From NCBI RefSeq assembly GCF_018614195.1, contig NZ_JAGGOT010000081.1, positions 1-64,000 on the forward strand: a DNA stretch of 64,000 nucleotides. The letters are read 5' to 3'. This DNA is from Streptomyces sp. ISL-43 (lineage in GTDB: Bacteria; Actinomycetota; Actinomycetes; Streptomycetales; Streptomycetaceae). Numbering within the stretch: the first letter of the stretch is position 1; the number at the start of each line of letters is the position of its first letter. The notes beneath the pieces are model-generated. The model saw only the letters and a program-made list of their open reading frames with translations, had not been told where the DNA came from and ran no database searches. Below are positions 52,430 to 61,702 of the stretch, piece by piece. The position numbers and the translations under genes were made by a program.

Positions 52430-52469
52430 GGGCTGTCCCGTGATCCGGGATCACGGGACGGCCCTCAGG
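52425..52469. terminator. Terminator overlapping two convergent stop codons
   Basis: A 22-base stem with one mismatch has a core GTCCCGTGATCC around a single G. It spans the stop codons of the hypothetical gene and of the lipase gene, ending both transcripts. Confidence 0.85.
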
Positions 52470-53193
52470 AGCGCAGGAAGGCCCGTACGCCCGCCGAGGT
52501 GGGGTCGTCGCCGAGCAGGTCGTTGTGCTTGAGGCAGCCGACGGGGGTGTTCAGCGCGCCGGCGAGCGGGACGCTGTCGTCGGGGTTGACGACCTCGTCG
52601 CAGGCTGACCAGAAGGTCGCGTACTTCACCGCGCCCGGGGTCTCGTCGCCGGAGTTCAGGTTCTTCACGACGTAGGAGCCGGGGGTCATGTCACGGCAGG
52701 CCTGGTCCCACAGGGCGCAGGCCCAGGCGGTGGAGGTGCCCCGGTTGGGCCCGGCCAGGGAGACCCAGTGGTCGACGTAGGCGCCGCCGCCGAACTTCAC
52801 GTACCAGCGGCTGACGAGCGAGCCGAAGGAGTGGCCGACGACGTCCACGCGGGCGGCGCCGGTGTCCCGGCGGACCTGGTCGACGTAGGTGGCGAGGCGG
52901 CCGGCGAGGACCTCGTTGACGGACTGGTGGGTGTCGTAGCCGAAGGAGAAGAGCTCGGAGTCGGCGTACCCGTCGGCGCGCAGGTCCGCGCGCAGGGAAC
53001 CCCAGACGCCGGGATCGGCGTTGTAGCCGTGCACGAAGACGACCGGGGTGTGGACGGCCGCGGCCCTGTCGGAGGACTGCCCGGAAGCCCGACCTGAGAC
53101 CTCGCCTGAGGCCTGGGCCGGGAGGGCGGGCGCGGCGAGCAGCGCCAGGCAGAGCGTCACGAGGGCGAGCAGTCTCTGGCGAGCCGTCAGCAT
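52465..53193 (-). CDS. Secreted lipase / alpha-beta hydrolase
   Basis: The 242-residue exported hydrolase has a signal peptide (1-29, ending PAQASG), an oxyanion segment FVHGYNADPGVW, nucleophile S122 in VVGHSFGSL and, near the end, Asp and His (PDDSVPLAG; CLKHNDLL). It is of the class 2 lipase / EstA type. Four cysteines (158 on) may form disulfides outside the cell. ATG at 53193 follows AAAGGGGA. It is a single gene ended by the shared terminator. Confidence 0.9.
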   Translation of the reverse strand: MLTARQRLLALVTLCLALLAAPALPAQASGEVSGRASGQSSDRAAAVHTPVVFVHGYNADPGVWGSLRADLRADGYADSELFSFGYDTHQSVNEVLAGRLATYVDQVRRDTGAARVDVVGHSFGSLVSRWYVKFGGGAYVDHWVSLAGPNRGTSTAWACALWDQACRDMTPGSYVVKNLNSGDETPGAVKYATFWSACDEVVNPDDSVPLAGALNTPVGCLKHNDLLGDDPTSAGVRAFLRS

Positions 53194-53435
53194 CGGGTCC
53201 CCTTTACCTTGTTACGGGCGAGTAGCAGGTTCGGTGCGGGCATGCTCGCGCCTGTCGGGACAGAAATCCACCCCCGTGCAGCACCCTCCGGCGCCTCTCG
53301 TGACCCTCCCGTACCCGACGACACCCCCCACCCGGAGCATCAAATCGGGCAATACAGGTAATTCACCCGAGAAGATACGAAGTGTGACCGGCACCTGCCG
53401 GTCTTCTTGCGTCAGCGCTCTCGGGAGGATCTGCC

Positions 53436-54473
53436 GTGACCGTCAGTCTTGAGCAGTTGCGCCGCTGCCACGTCGCCGTCGACCTCGGAGCCGCCAGGAC
53501 CCGCGTGTACGTCAAGGGCGCCGGTCTGGTGGTGGACGAACCCAGCGTCGCCGCGGTGAACACGCGGACCGGCGCCCTCATCGCCGTCGGCACCTTCGCC
53601 GAGCGGATGACCGGCCGCACGCCCGACTACATCCGGGTCGTCCGCCCCGTCTCCGGCGGCACCGTCGTGGACATCGAGATGGCCCAGCGCATGCTGCGCC
53701 ACCTCCTCGGCGAGAAGCTGCGGCGCGCCCTGCGCCGCAAGCCCCGGCTCCGGGCAGCCGCCTGCACCCCCCACGACGCCGACCCGCTGGCCCAGCGGGC
53801 CGCCGTCGAAACCCTCGTCGGACTCGGCGCCCGCCGCGTCGAACTCGTCGACACCCTGATCGCGGCCGCCGTCGGCTGCGGACTGCCCGTGGAGCAGCCG
53901 ACCGCCACGATGATCATGGTCTGCGGGGCCGCGGCCACCCAGGTCGCCGTCCTGTCCCTCGGCTCGATCGTCACCGCCGAGCGGATCCCGGTCGGCGGTG
54001 AGGCCATCGACCACGCCGTCGTCCAACACCTGCGCCACGCCCACGAGCTCATGCTGCCCAGCCAGGCGGTCCGGCCGCTCCAGCTCGCCCTGCACGGCAA
54101 CGGCATCACCGCCGAAGGACCGGCCTCCACCCTCATCCACGGCCGCGACGTGGCCACCGGACTCGCCCGCTCCGTCCACGTGGACACCGCGGCCGTCCGG
54201 GACGCCATCCACACCCCGCTGACCGCCGTGCTCGACGGCATCGGCAAGGTCCTGCGCGACTGCCCGCCCGACCTGGTGGCGGACCTGACGGACCGGGGGA
54301 TCATGATGGTGGGCGGCAGCGCCCTGCTGCCGGGCCTGGACCAGATGCTCCGCGACGCCACCGGAATGCCCGTGGCCATCGCGGAACGGCCCGACATCTG
54401 CGCGGTACTGGGCCTCGGCATGATGCTCGAAGGGAAGATCGCCCCCATGGTTTTGAACCCGCTGGCCGAATGA
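53436..54473 (+). CDS. mbl: Mbl-like actin homologue (MreB family, divergent)
   Basis: The 345-residue actin-fold protein aligns with MreB: phosphate 1 loop VAVDLGAARTRVYVKG and adenosine motif IMMVGGSALLPGLD are kept. Phosphate 2, usually DIGGGTTE, reads VCGAAATQ (162-169), and the catalytic Glu segment reads LVDTLIAAAVGCG. ATP hydrolysis is therefore doubtful. Streptomyces Mbl has a similar size and is divergent. GTG at 53436 (GAGGA upstream) starts it. The stop overlaps the kinase start by 4 bases. Confidence 0.88.
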   Translation: MTVSLEQLRRCHVAVDLGAARTRVYVKGAGLVVDEPSVAAVNTRTGALIAVGTFAERMTGRTPDYIRVVRPVSGGTVVDIEMAQRMLRHLLGEKLRRALRRKPRLRAAACTPHDADPLAQRAAVETLVGLGARRVELVDTLIAAAVGCGLPVEQPTATMIMVCGAAATQVAVLSLGSIVTAERIPVGGEAIDHAVVQHLRHAHELMLPSQAVRPLQLALHGNGITAEGPASTLIHGRDVATGLARSVHVDTAAVRDAIHTPLTAVLDGIGKVLRDCPPDLVADLTDRGIMMVGGSALLPGLDQMLRDATGMPVAIAERPDICAVLGLGMMLEGKIAPMVLNPLAE

Positions 54474-56047
54474 CGCACGGCGCCCCGTCCCCCGATGACG
54501 GCGAGGACCGCCAACCCTCCAGCCTGCCCGTCCTGCTGGAGGCGGTCCTCAGCGTCGGCTCGGAACTGGAGCTGCAGACCACCCTCCAGCACATCGTGGA
54601 CTCGGCGACGGAGCTGTGCGCGGCCCGGTACGGAGCGCTGGGGGTCGTGGACCCCGAGCGCGCCCGGCTGACCGAGCTGTTCACGGCCGGCCTGACCGAG
54701 GCCGAGCGGGCCGCGATCCCCCACCTGCCGGACGGCCGCCGCGGCCTGCTCGGCGCCCTCATCAACGACCCGCGGCCGCTCATGCTGGAGGACCTGGCCC
54801 AGGACCCCCGCTCGACCGGCTTCCCGCCCGGACATCCACCGATGCGCACCTTCCTCGGCGTCCCGATCCGGGTCCACACCGAGGTCTTCGGCAACCTCTA
54901 CCTCACCGAGAAACGCGGCGGCGGACCCTTCACGGAGGAGGACCTCGCGCTGGTGCGCGTACTGGCCTCGCAGGCGGGCATAGCGATCGGCAACGCCCGG
55001 CTGTACGAGACCGCGCGCCGCCGGGAGCGCTGGATCGAGGGCGCCGCGGCGGTGACCACCACCCTGCTGGCGGGCCGGCCGGCGGCCGACGCGCTGATGT
55101 GCGTGGCCGAACGGGCCCGGCTGCTGGCGGACGCGGCGGCGGGGGTCGTCCTCCAGCCGACCCCGGAAGGCGGCATGGAGATCGTGGCCGCCTCCACGCA
55201 CGCAGACCCCGGGGACCTGGTGGGTACCGTCATCGAGCCGGGCTCGGCGGTCCTGGAACAACTCCTGGGCGGCGAAGCGGTCTTCATAGAGGACTCGGCG
55301 ACGGACCCCCGGATGACCACGCACGTGCGCGAGCGGTTCGGCCCCAGCATGATGCTGCCGCTGCAGAGCGGCGGCCAGCTGATCGGCACGCTCGCCCTGC
55401 CCCGCGCACGCGGCGGCCCCGCCTACGACGCGGTCGACCGGCTGCTGGCCTCGCAGTTCGCCTCCCAGGCCGCACTGGCCCTCGTACTGGCGGACGCGCA
55501 GCACGACCGCGAGCAGCTGGCCGTCTACGAGGACCGCGACCGCATCGCGCGGGACCTGCACGACCTGGTGGTGCAGCGGCTGTTCGCCACGGAGATGATG
55601 TTGGAGAGCACCCGGCGCCGCTCCGCCAACGCGCCCACCGGAGACACGGTCGGCGAGGAACTGAGCCGGGCGGTCGACGAGCTCGACTCCACCATCCAGG
55701 AGGTCCGCACGGCCATCTTCGCCCTCCAGCAGCCGCCGACGGACGCGCCGACCACCTTCCGCGGCCGGGTCCTGCGGGAGACCGGCGGGGCGGCGGTCCT
55801 GCTGGGCTTCCAGCCGTCGGTGCACTTCGCGGGCACGGTGGACGCGCTGCTGTCGGAGCCGGTGGCGGGCGACCTCCTCGCCGCGCTGCGCGGCGCGCTG
55901 GCCGCCGCGCACCGCCGCGCCGAGGTCGGCGCCATCGAGGTCGAGGTCGACGCCGTCCCCACGCGCGTGCGCCTCACCGTCTCCGACGACGGCCGCACGG
56001 AATCGGGTGCCCGGGGCACGACCCTGACCTGGGAAGCCCCGCTCTGA
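54470..56047 (+). CDS. Two-GAF histidine kinase (HisKA_3) with degenerate ATPase
   Basis: The 525-residue soluble sensor has GAF domains at about 20-180 and 195-345, then a HisKA_3 dimerisation domain with phospho-acceptor H364 (EDRDRIARDLHDLVVQRLF). The ATP-binding part is cut down: the N box reads RGALAAAHRRA without its Asn, DDG (506-508) is present, but the G2 box is absent and the protein ends ten residues after a partial strand. It may dimerise and sense without strong autophosphorylation. It resembles DevS/DosS-type sensors in layout. It overlaps mbl by 4 bases. No response regulator is beside it. Confidence 0.85.
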   Translation: MTHGAPSPDDGEDRQPSSLPVLLEAVLSVGSELELQTTLQHIVDSATELCAARYGALGVVDPERARLTELFTAGLTEAERAAIPHLPDGRRGLLGALINDPRPLMLEDLAQDPRSTGFPPGHPPMRTFLGVPIRVHTEVFGNLYLTEKRGGGPFTEEDLALVRVLASQAGIAIGNARLYETARRRERWIEGAAAVTTTLLAGRPAADALMCVAERARLLADAAAGVVLQPTPEGGMEIVAASTHADPGDLVGTVIEPGSAVLEQLLGGEAVFIEDSATDPRMTTHVRERFGPSMMLPLQSGGQLIGTLALPRARGGPAYDAVDRLLASQFASQAALALVLADAQHDREQLAVYEDRDRIARDLHDLVVQRLFATEMMLESTRRRSANAPTGDTVGEELSRAVDELDSTIQEVRTAIFALQQPPTDAPTTFRGRVLRETGGAAVLLGFQPSVHFAGTVDALLSEPVAGDLLAALRGALAAAHRRAEVGAIEVEVDAVPTRVRLTVSDDGRTESGARGTTLTWEAPL

Positions 56048-56137
56048 GGGCCGTCCCCGCCGGCGCCGTCGCGGGGGCCCCGCCCCCGGCAACCGAGCCG
56101 CAAGGAGCCTGCGAGCATCAAGGCCTAGGCTGGCCGT

Positions 56138-57484
56138 GTGACGAACCGCCCCTCGGCCCGCGCGGCCATCGCCTCCGTGACCGACTCCGGCAGCTTCGCC
56201 GAACTCCCGGCGCCCCCAAGGGAATCCAGCCCCGACGGCCCCCTCGGCTGGGCCGGCTACGACGACTCCCGCGCACGCGCCGCGCAGCGGACCGGCGAGG
56301 ACGAGTCCGTCGTCGTCGGCTCCGCCCTCATCGGCGGCCGCCCCGCCGTCGTGATCGCCTTCGAGTTCGGCTTCCTCGGCGGTTCGCTGGGCGGGCGTAC
56401 CGGCGACCGGCTCGAATCGGCCTACACCCACGCCCGCGACCTCCGCCTCCCCCTGGTCTCGCTCATCGCCACCGGCGGCTCCCGCATGCAGGAGGGCATG
56501 CTCGCGCTGACCCAACTCCAGCGCGTGGCCCGCCAGTCCGCCCTGACCCGCGCCGCCGGCCTGCCGCAGATCGCCGTCCTGCGCGATCCCACCACCGGCG
56601 GCGGCTGGGCCACCCTGGGAGCGGGGGCCGACGTGATCCTCGCGCTGCCCGGGGCGCAGGTCGGCTTCGCCGGGTCCCGGGTGCGGCCGGCGGACGCCGA
56701 TCCGGCGGCCTACACCGCCGAGGGGCAGTACGCCGCCGGGCACGTCGACGCGGTCGTCCCCGCTCCGGAGCTGCCCGCCGCCCTCGCCGCCTGGCTCCGC
56801 GTCCTGGCCGCGCCCCGCTCCCCCGAGCCCGTCGCGCCCCCCGCCGCGCTGGCCGACGTAGCGCTTCCGGCCACCGGCTGGGACGCCGTCCGCCAGGCCC
56901 GGCATCCCGGCCGGCCGCGCGCCGAGCGGTACCTGGACGCGTACTTCGAGCTCCGGCTGCCCCTGTCCGGCGACCGCGCGGGGGGCACCGACCCCGGGAT
57001 GCTGTGCGGTTTCGGGCTCCGGGAGGGCCGGGCCGTGGCCTACGCCGCCCAGTGCGGCACCGCCACCCGCCCGGCGGGCTACCGCACCGCGGCCCGCGTC
57101 ATCCGGCTCGCGGACCGGCTCGGCGTACCCGTGCTCACCCTGGTGGACACCCCGGGCGCGGCCAACGACGCGGCCGCCGAGCACGCGGGCGCGGGCGCGG
57201 CCATCGCCGACGCCTTCGCGGCGCTCGCCTCGGCCGCGGTCCCCGTCACCACCCTCCTGATCGGCGAGGGCGGCTCGGGCGGCGCCCTCGCCCTGGCCGC
57301 GCCGGGCAACACCTGGGTCACCCCGGACAGCTACTTCTCGGTGATCGCCCCGGAACTGGCGGCGGCCATCCTCAAGCGCCCCCCGGAGTCGGCCCCGGCG
57401 ACGGCGGACCAACTGCGCGTCCGCCCCCAGGACCTGGTCACCCTGGGCGTCGCCCGCGGCATCGTCTCCCCGGAGACGGCCTAG
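56138..57484 (+). CDS. Fused carboxyltransferase (AccD/AccA-like)
   Basis: The 448-residue protein has both crotonase-fold halves. The N-half (about 60-230) contains FLGGSLGGRTGDRLESAYTHA and TGGSRMQEGMLAL, like AccD. The C-half (about 270-440) contains TLVDTPGAAND and GEGGSGGALALA, like AccA. The zinc finger of AccD is missing. Such fused forms form acyl-CoA carboxylase beta subunits in actinobacteria. GTG at 56138 starts it. No biotin subunit is adjacent, so the partner lies elsewhere. Confidence 0.88.
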   Translation: MTNRPSARAAIASVTDSGSFAELPAPPRESSPDGPLGWAGYDDSRARAAQRTGEDESVVVGSALIGGRPAVVIAFEFGFLGGSLGGRTGDRLESAYTHARDLRLPLVSLIATGGSRMQEGMLALTQLQRVARQSALTRAAGLPQIAVLRDPTTGGGWATLGAGADVILALPGAQVGFAGSRVRPADADPAAYTAEGQYAAGHVDAVVPAPELPAALAAWLRVLAAPRSPEPVAPPAALADVALPATGWDAVRQARHPGRPRAERYLDAYFELRLPLSGDRAGGTDPGMLCGFGLREGRAVAYAAQCGTATRPAGYRTAARVIRLADRLGVPVLTLVDTPGAANDAAAEHAGAGAAIADAFAALASAAVPVTTLLIGEGGSGGALALAAPGNTWVTPDSYFSVIAPELAAAILKRPPESAPATADQLRVRPQDLVTLGVARGIVSPETA

Positions 57485-57523
57485 CTGTATCGACCCGCGG
57501 CGCCGGCTCCGGGGCGGCCCCGC

Positions 57524-58795
57524 TCAGGCCTGCGGAGTGCGCGCGTCGTAGCGGGCGAAGCCCCGCCACCGCAGGGCCAGCAGCACCAGCACGAGTACGC
57601 ATCCGAGCCCGCCGCCCGTGATCGCGACGGTCGGGGAGGTGAGGTCGGCGGTGGTCCCGGCGACGAAGTCCCCGAGCCGGGGCCCGCCCGCGACGACCAC
57701 GATGAAGACGCCCTGCAGGCGGCCCCGCATGTCGTCGGGGGTGGCCGCCTGGAGCATGGTGGTGCGGAACACCATCGAGATGGTGTCGGAGCAGCCGGCC
57801 AGGGCCAGGAAGAACAGCCCGAGCCAGAGGTTGCGGGTCAGCCCGAACACGGCGATGGCCAGCCCCCACGCGGCGACGGCGATCAGGATCGCCACCCCGT
57901 GCCGGCGGATCCGCCCCTGCCAGCCCGAGAACAGCCCGCCGAGCAGCGCGCCCACGGCGGGGGCGGCCACCAGCAGCCCGACCGTCTTGGCGTCGCCGCC
58001 GTACCAGAGCACGGCGACGGCCGGGAACAGCGCCTTCGGCTGGGCCAGCACCATGGCGGCCATGTCGGAGAAGAAGGTCATCCGGATGTTGGGCCGGGTC
58101 CCGAGGAAGCGCAGACCGTCGATGACGGAGGCCCTGCCCTTGCGGCCCTCCGCCCGGTCGGGCCTCATCGACGGCAGCCGCCACATCGCGTAGAGCGCGG
58201 CGCTGAAGGTGACGGCGTCGATCAGGTAGGCGGCCTGGTAGCCCCACCATCCGACGATGACGCCGCCCAGCATCGGACCGGCCGTCATGCCGAAGGTCAT
58301 GGTCACGGAGTTCAGGGCGTTGGCGGCGGGCAGCTGCTCGGCGGGCAGCAGCCGCGGGATCATCGCCGACCGGGCGGGCCCGTTGAGCGCCCCGCACACC
58401 GACTGCAGGGCGACGACGCAGTACAGCAGCCAGACCCGGTGGTAGTCGAGGACCGCCGCGCCGGCCAGCGCGACGGACAGGACGGCCAGACCCAGCGAGC
58501 TGTAGAGCCCGAGCTTGCGGCGGTCGACGGTGTCGGCGATGGCACCGCCGTAGAGCCCGAAGGCGACGAGCGGGACGAGCGAGAAGAGCCCGACCAGCCC
58601 GACGGAGAAGCTGGAGCCGGTGATCTCGTAGACCTGGAGCGAGATCGCGAGCGCGGTCATCGCCTGGCCCAGCCAGGAAATGGTCCCGCCGACCCAGAGC
58701 CGGCGATAGTCCGGGGAGGATCTCAGCGGCGTGAGATCGGCGAATATGCGGCGTCTGGGACGGGCGGGCGGCTGGGGGACGGTCGTGCGAGTCAC
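57524..58795 (-). CDS. MFS transporter, drug-efflux type
   Basis: The 423-residue protein has about 12 membrane segments and the MFS loop GGAIADTVDRRKL after helix 2. It resembles the enterobactin exporter/MFS_3 kind (LWVGGTISWLGQAMTALA). The substrate is unknown; export of a small lipophilic molecule is likely. The start is GTG at 58795, and a TAGTAT box ends six bases before it, so the mRNA may be leaderless. Its upstream side borders the IS110 element within tens of bases. Confidence 0.9.
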   Translation of the reverse strand: MTRTTVPQPPARPRRRIFADLTPLRSSPDYRRLWVGGTISWLGQAMTALAISLQVYEITGSSFSVGLVGLFSLVPLVAFGLYGGAIADTVDRRKLGLYSSLGLAVLSVALAGAAVLDYHRVWLLYCVVALQSVCGALNGPARSAMIPRLLPAEQLPAANALNSVTMTFGMTAGPMLGGVIVGWWGYQAAYLIDAVTFSAALYAMWRLPSMRPDRAEGRKGRASVIDGLRFLGTRPNIRMTFFSDMAAMVLAQPKALFPAVAVLWYGGDAKTVGLLVAAPAVGALLGGLFSGWQGRIRRHGVAILIAVAAWGLAIAVFGLTRNLWLGLFFLALAGCSDTISMVFRTTMLQAATPDDMRGRLQGVFIVVVAGGPRLGDFVAGTTADLTSPTVAITGGGLGCVLVLVLLALRWRGFARYDARTPQA

Positions 58796-58800
58796 AACGG

Positions 58801-58806
58801 ATACTA
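58801..58806 (-). promoter_or_regulatory. Possible -10 box of a leaderless MFS transcript
   Basis: TAGTAT on the minus strand ends 5 bases before the GTG of the MFS gene, placing the transcript start at or next to the start codon. No good -35 box is seen 17 bases upstream, where the IS110-associated sequence may begin. Confidence 0.35.
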
Positions 58807-58839
58807 ACCAGTCATCCCGAGGCCTGGCGGCCTCACCCC

Positions 58840-59048
58840 GGGGCCGGGAAAATGGGGCGGGTGCCCGTCCGGAGGACGTCGATGCTGCTTGGAGCCGAAG
58901 GTTGAGCCCGATAGCCAGTCGGACGCGGGGGCCGAGCGCAGGAATCCAGTGTTGTTGCCTTGAGCACGCAAGAGAGCGTCTTTGAATCCTGTGGCCCCAG
59001 ATGGGCGGGCACCCGTTCTCGCGTCGGTCGGGTGGGAGGGCTGGGATC
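58840..59048 (+). ncRNA. Candidate IS110 bridge RNA region
   Basis: IS110-group elements encode a structured RNA in the leader before the transposase that pairs with target and donor DNA. Here about 210 non-coding bases precede the gene, with GC-rich hairpins; a GAGGCC/GGCCTC stem at 58819-58834 adjoins it. No covariance evidence is available, and the IS1111 group would instead carry it downstream. Confidence 0.3.
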
Positions 59049-60296
59049 ATGGACGTGGTGGAAGAACGGTGCGCCGGCATCGACTTGAGCAAGACGGACG
59101 CCAAAGTGTGCGTCCGGGTTCCAGGGGCCGGCAAGCGGACCCGCCGCGAGGTCCGGACGTTCTCGACCATGAGCGACGGCCTGCTGGAGCTGCGGGACTG
59201 GCTGCTTGAGAACGGGGTCACCCGGGTGGGGATGGAGGCCACGGCGTCGTACTGGAAGCCGCTGTTCTACCTGCTGGAGGCCACTGAGGGCATCGAGCCG
59301 TGGCTGCTGAACGCCCAGCACATCAAGACGGTGCCGGGTCGCAAGACCGATGTGAAGGACTGCGAGTGGATCTGCCGGCTGGTCGAACACGGGCTGGTCC
59401 GGCCCAGCTTCGTTCCTCCACGCGACATCCGGCAGTTGCGGGATCTGACCCGCTACCGCACCGAGACCACCCGAGACCGGGTCCGCGACGTCAACCGGCT
59501 GGGCATGTTCCTGGAGGACGCGGGGATCAAGCTCAGCTCTGTGGTCACCGACATCACCGGCCGCTCAGCCCGGGCCATGCTCGACGCACTCGTGGGTGGC
59601 GAGCGTGACCCCCAGGTCCTGGCGGACCTCGCGCTGGGCAGCCTTCAAGGCAAAGTCCCGCTCCTGACCCGCGCTCTGACCGGCCGTTTCACCGAGCATC
59701 ATGCGTTCATGGTCGCCGCGATGCTCCGTGCGATCGACGAGGCCGACAACAGGATCGCGCGCTTGAGCGAGGAGATCGGCCGGCAGCTGGTGCCGTTGCG
59801 TGCCCAGGTCGAGCTGCTGATCACTATTCCCGGGATCAGCGCGACCCTGGCCCAGATCCTGATCGCCGAGATCGGCGTCGACATGGGCCGCTTCGCCACC
59901 GCCGGGCACCTCGCGTCTTGGGCCGGGATATGCCCGGGCAACAAGGAGTCCGCCGGCAAGCGCCTCAGCGGCCGGACCCGGCACGGCGACACCTGGCTCA
60001 AGACCGCGCTGTTCATGGCCGGTGCCTCCGCCGCCCGCAGCAAGAGCACTTACCTTGGGGCCCAGTACCGCAGGCTCGTCCCCCACCGAGGCGGCAAGCG
60101 CGCCACCCTCGCCGTGGGCCACTCGATCCTGGTCGCCGCCTGGCACATACTCCACAACCTCGTCCCTTACCAGGACCTCGGCCCCGACCACTTCACCAAC
60201 CGGCTCGGCAAGGAACGACAGACGCGCCGCCTGCTCGCGCAACTCGCCGCCCTCGGCCTCAACGTCACCGTCGCCTCCCGTGAGGGAGTGGTCTGA
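59049..60296 (+). CDS. IS110-family transposase
   Basis: The 415-residue recombinase has the RuvC-like DEDD part at its start: D12 (GIDLSK), E63 (GMEATASYW), D101 and D104 (GRKTDVKDCEW). The C-terminal Transposase_20 part has TIPGISATLAQILIAEIG and SWAGICPGNKESAGKR. It joins DNA by a serine and DEDD mechanism guided by a bridge RNA. The frame is intact, so it may be active. An ATG 16 codons upstream is possible; ATG at 59049 gives the usual family start. Confidence 0.93.
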   Translation: MDVVEERCAGIDLSKTDAKVCVRVPGAGKRTRREVRTFSTMSDGLLELRDWLLENGVTRVGMEATASYWKPLFYLLEATEGIEPWLLNAQHIKTVPGRKTDVKDCEWICRLVEHGLVRPSFVPPRDIRQLRDLTRYRTETTRDRVRDVNRLGMFLEDAGIKLSSVVTDITGRSARAMLDALVGGERDPQVLADLALGSLQGKVPLLTRALTGRFTEHHAFMVAAMLRAIDEADNRIARLSEEIGRQLVPLRAQVELLITIPGISATLAQILIAEIGVDMGRFATAGHLASWAGICPGNKESAGKRLSGRTRHGDTWLKTALFMAGASAARSKSTYLGAQYRRLVPHRGGKRATLAVGHSILVAAWHILHNLVPYQDLGPDHFTNRLGKERQTRRLLAQLAALGLNVTVASREGVV

Positions 60297-60535
60297 CCTG
60301 CACCGACGCACACACGCTCAGGTCATTTTCAAGAGAGCCGCCCCGTCGGGGCTTGGTGGAGCGGACTTCCCGTCACGCACCCGCAACAGTCGCCCCATCG
60401 CGATCCAGGGCCCCAGAGCGGGGCGCTCCTTACCGGTAACCCGCCACTGTCACCGGACATTTGACCGAATAGACGTGCGCTCCCCGCCCAGAGTTCGGCT
60501 CATGATGAAAAGACTCGTATGTCCAGGGAGGCGCA

Positions 60536-61690
60536 GTGATCGAACCTGGCACCAGCACCACGAGCACCGGCACCCCGAGCGCGGTCGACGCGCTCTTCCC
60601 GCTCACCGTGGGTGTCGAGGAGGAGTTCCTCCTCATCGACGCCCGCACGCTGCGGGTGGTCCCGGCCGCCCCTCTCGTCCTCTCCACCGCCGCCGGACTC
60701 CCCCACGAACTGCACGCGGAGGGCACCCGCTACCAGGTGGAGATCTCCACCCCGGTCGCCGACTCGGCCGTGACGCTGCGCAGAGAGCTCGCCGGGCTGC
60801 GGCGCACCCTGGCGCGGGCGGCCCGCACCCACGGCTGCCGGCTGCTGGCCGCGCCCTCGCCGGTGATGGCCGTGGAGGGCCCGCTCCACCTGACCGACGA
60901 CGAGCCGCGCCAGCGCGAACAGCACCGGCGGTTCGGCGCGCTCACCGACACCCTCGTCAGCTGCGGCCGGCACATCCACATCGGCACCCTCGACGTGGAC
61001 ACGGCGGTCGCGGTGTCCAACAGGGTCAGGCCCTGGCTGCCCACGCTGATCGCGCTGGCGGCCAACTCCCCCTTCTGGGGCGGCCGCGACACCGGGCACT
61101 CCAGCTGGCGGGCGATGGCCTGGTCGGGCTGGCCATCGGCCGGCCTGCCCCCGCACTTCACCTCCACGGCGCACTTCCGGCGCTCGGTGGCGACCCTGCT
61201 CGGCTCGGGGGCGGCCCTGGACACCAAGATGGTCTACTGGGACCTGCGCCCCTCGGGGAACTGGCCGACGCTCGAATTCCGGGCGCCCGACATGTCCCCG
61301 GACATCGACACGGCCGTCCTGCAGGCCGAACTGGCCCGCGCCCTCGTGGCGACGGCCCTGCGCGAGATCTCCGAGCAGCGGCCCGACCCGCCCGTACGGG
61401 ACGACGTACTGCGCCTCGCGCGGTGGCGGGCGGCCCACGACGGCCTGGAGGGATTCGGCCTGGACCCGTACACCGGCGCCGAACTCCCCGCGGCGGACCT
61501 GGCGGAGGCACTGCTCGACCTGGTGGCCCCCGAACTGGCCGCCTCCGGCGACCTCGACCACGCGGCCAGGACGATGGCCGGCCTGCTGCGCGACGGCTCG
61601 GGCGCCCACCGCCAGCGCACGGCCTTCGCCCGCCACGGGGACCTGATGGACGTTCTGCGCCACCTGGCGGACGAGACGGAGGCGTTCTAG
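60536..61690 (+). CDS. YbdK-type carboxylate-amine ligase (GCS2 family)
   Basis: The 384-residue protein of the glutamate-cysteine-ligase-2 superfamily begins with the catalytic strand LTVGVEEEFLLID. It shows CGRHIHIGTLD (metal/ATP His), ANSPFWGGRDTGHSSWR and PTLEFRAPD. Actinobacterial members couple an acid to an amine with ATP; they do not normally make glutathione. GTG at 60536 has AGGGAGG four to ten bases before it. It is followed by a strong terminator. Confidence 0.93.
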   Translation: MIEPGTSTTSTGTPSAVDALFPLTVGVEEEFLLIDARTLRVVPAAPLVLSTAAGLPHELHAEGTRYQVEISTPVADSAVTLRRELAGLRRTLARAARTHGCRLLAAPSPVMAVEGPLHLTDDEPRQREQHRRFGALTDTLVSCGRHIHIGTLDVDTAVAVSNRVRPWLPTLIALAANSPFWGGRDTGHSSWRAMAWSGWPSAGLPPHFTSTAHFRRSVATLLGSGAALDTKMVYWDLRPSGNWPTLEFRAPDMSPDIDTAVLQAELARALVATALREISEQRPDPPVRDDVLRLARWRAAHDGLEGFGLDPYTGAELPAADLAEALLDLVAPELAASGDLDHAARTMAGLLRDGSGAHRQRTAFARHGDLMDVLRHLADETEAF

Positions 61691-61702
61691 GACACGGAAC
61701 GC

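Larger units (their letters stand above)
58830..60420 (+). mobile_element. IS110-family insertion sequence (ends approximate)
   Basis: An IS110 transposase gene is flanked by about 220-250 bases of non-coding DNA on each side, bounded by intact MFS and GCS2 genes. IS110 elements lack clear terminal inverted repeats and make no target duplication, so the ends cannot be fixed by eye. The 9-mer CAAGAGAGC occurs at 58969 and 60330 but may be chance. Confidence 0.5.

Noticed and set aside
53627..57412. A 1261-codon minus-strand frame across mbl, the kinase and the carboxyltransferase
   Set aside because: It covers three well-supported genes in antisense and has no recognisable domain.
54616..57621. 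A 1001-codon plus-strand frame across the kinase and carboxyltransferase
   Set aside because: It is Arg/Pro/Gly-rich out-of-frame sequence of two real genes.
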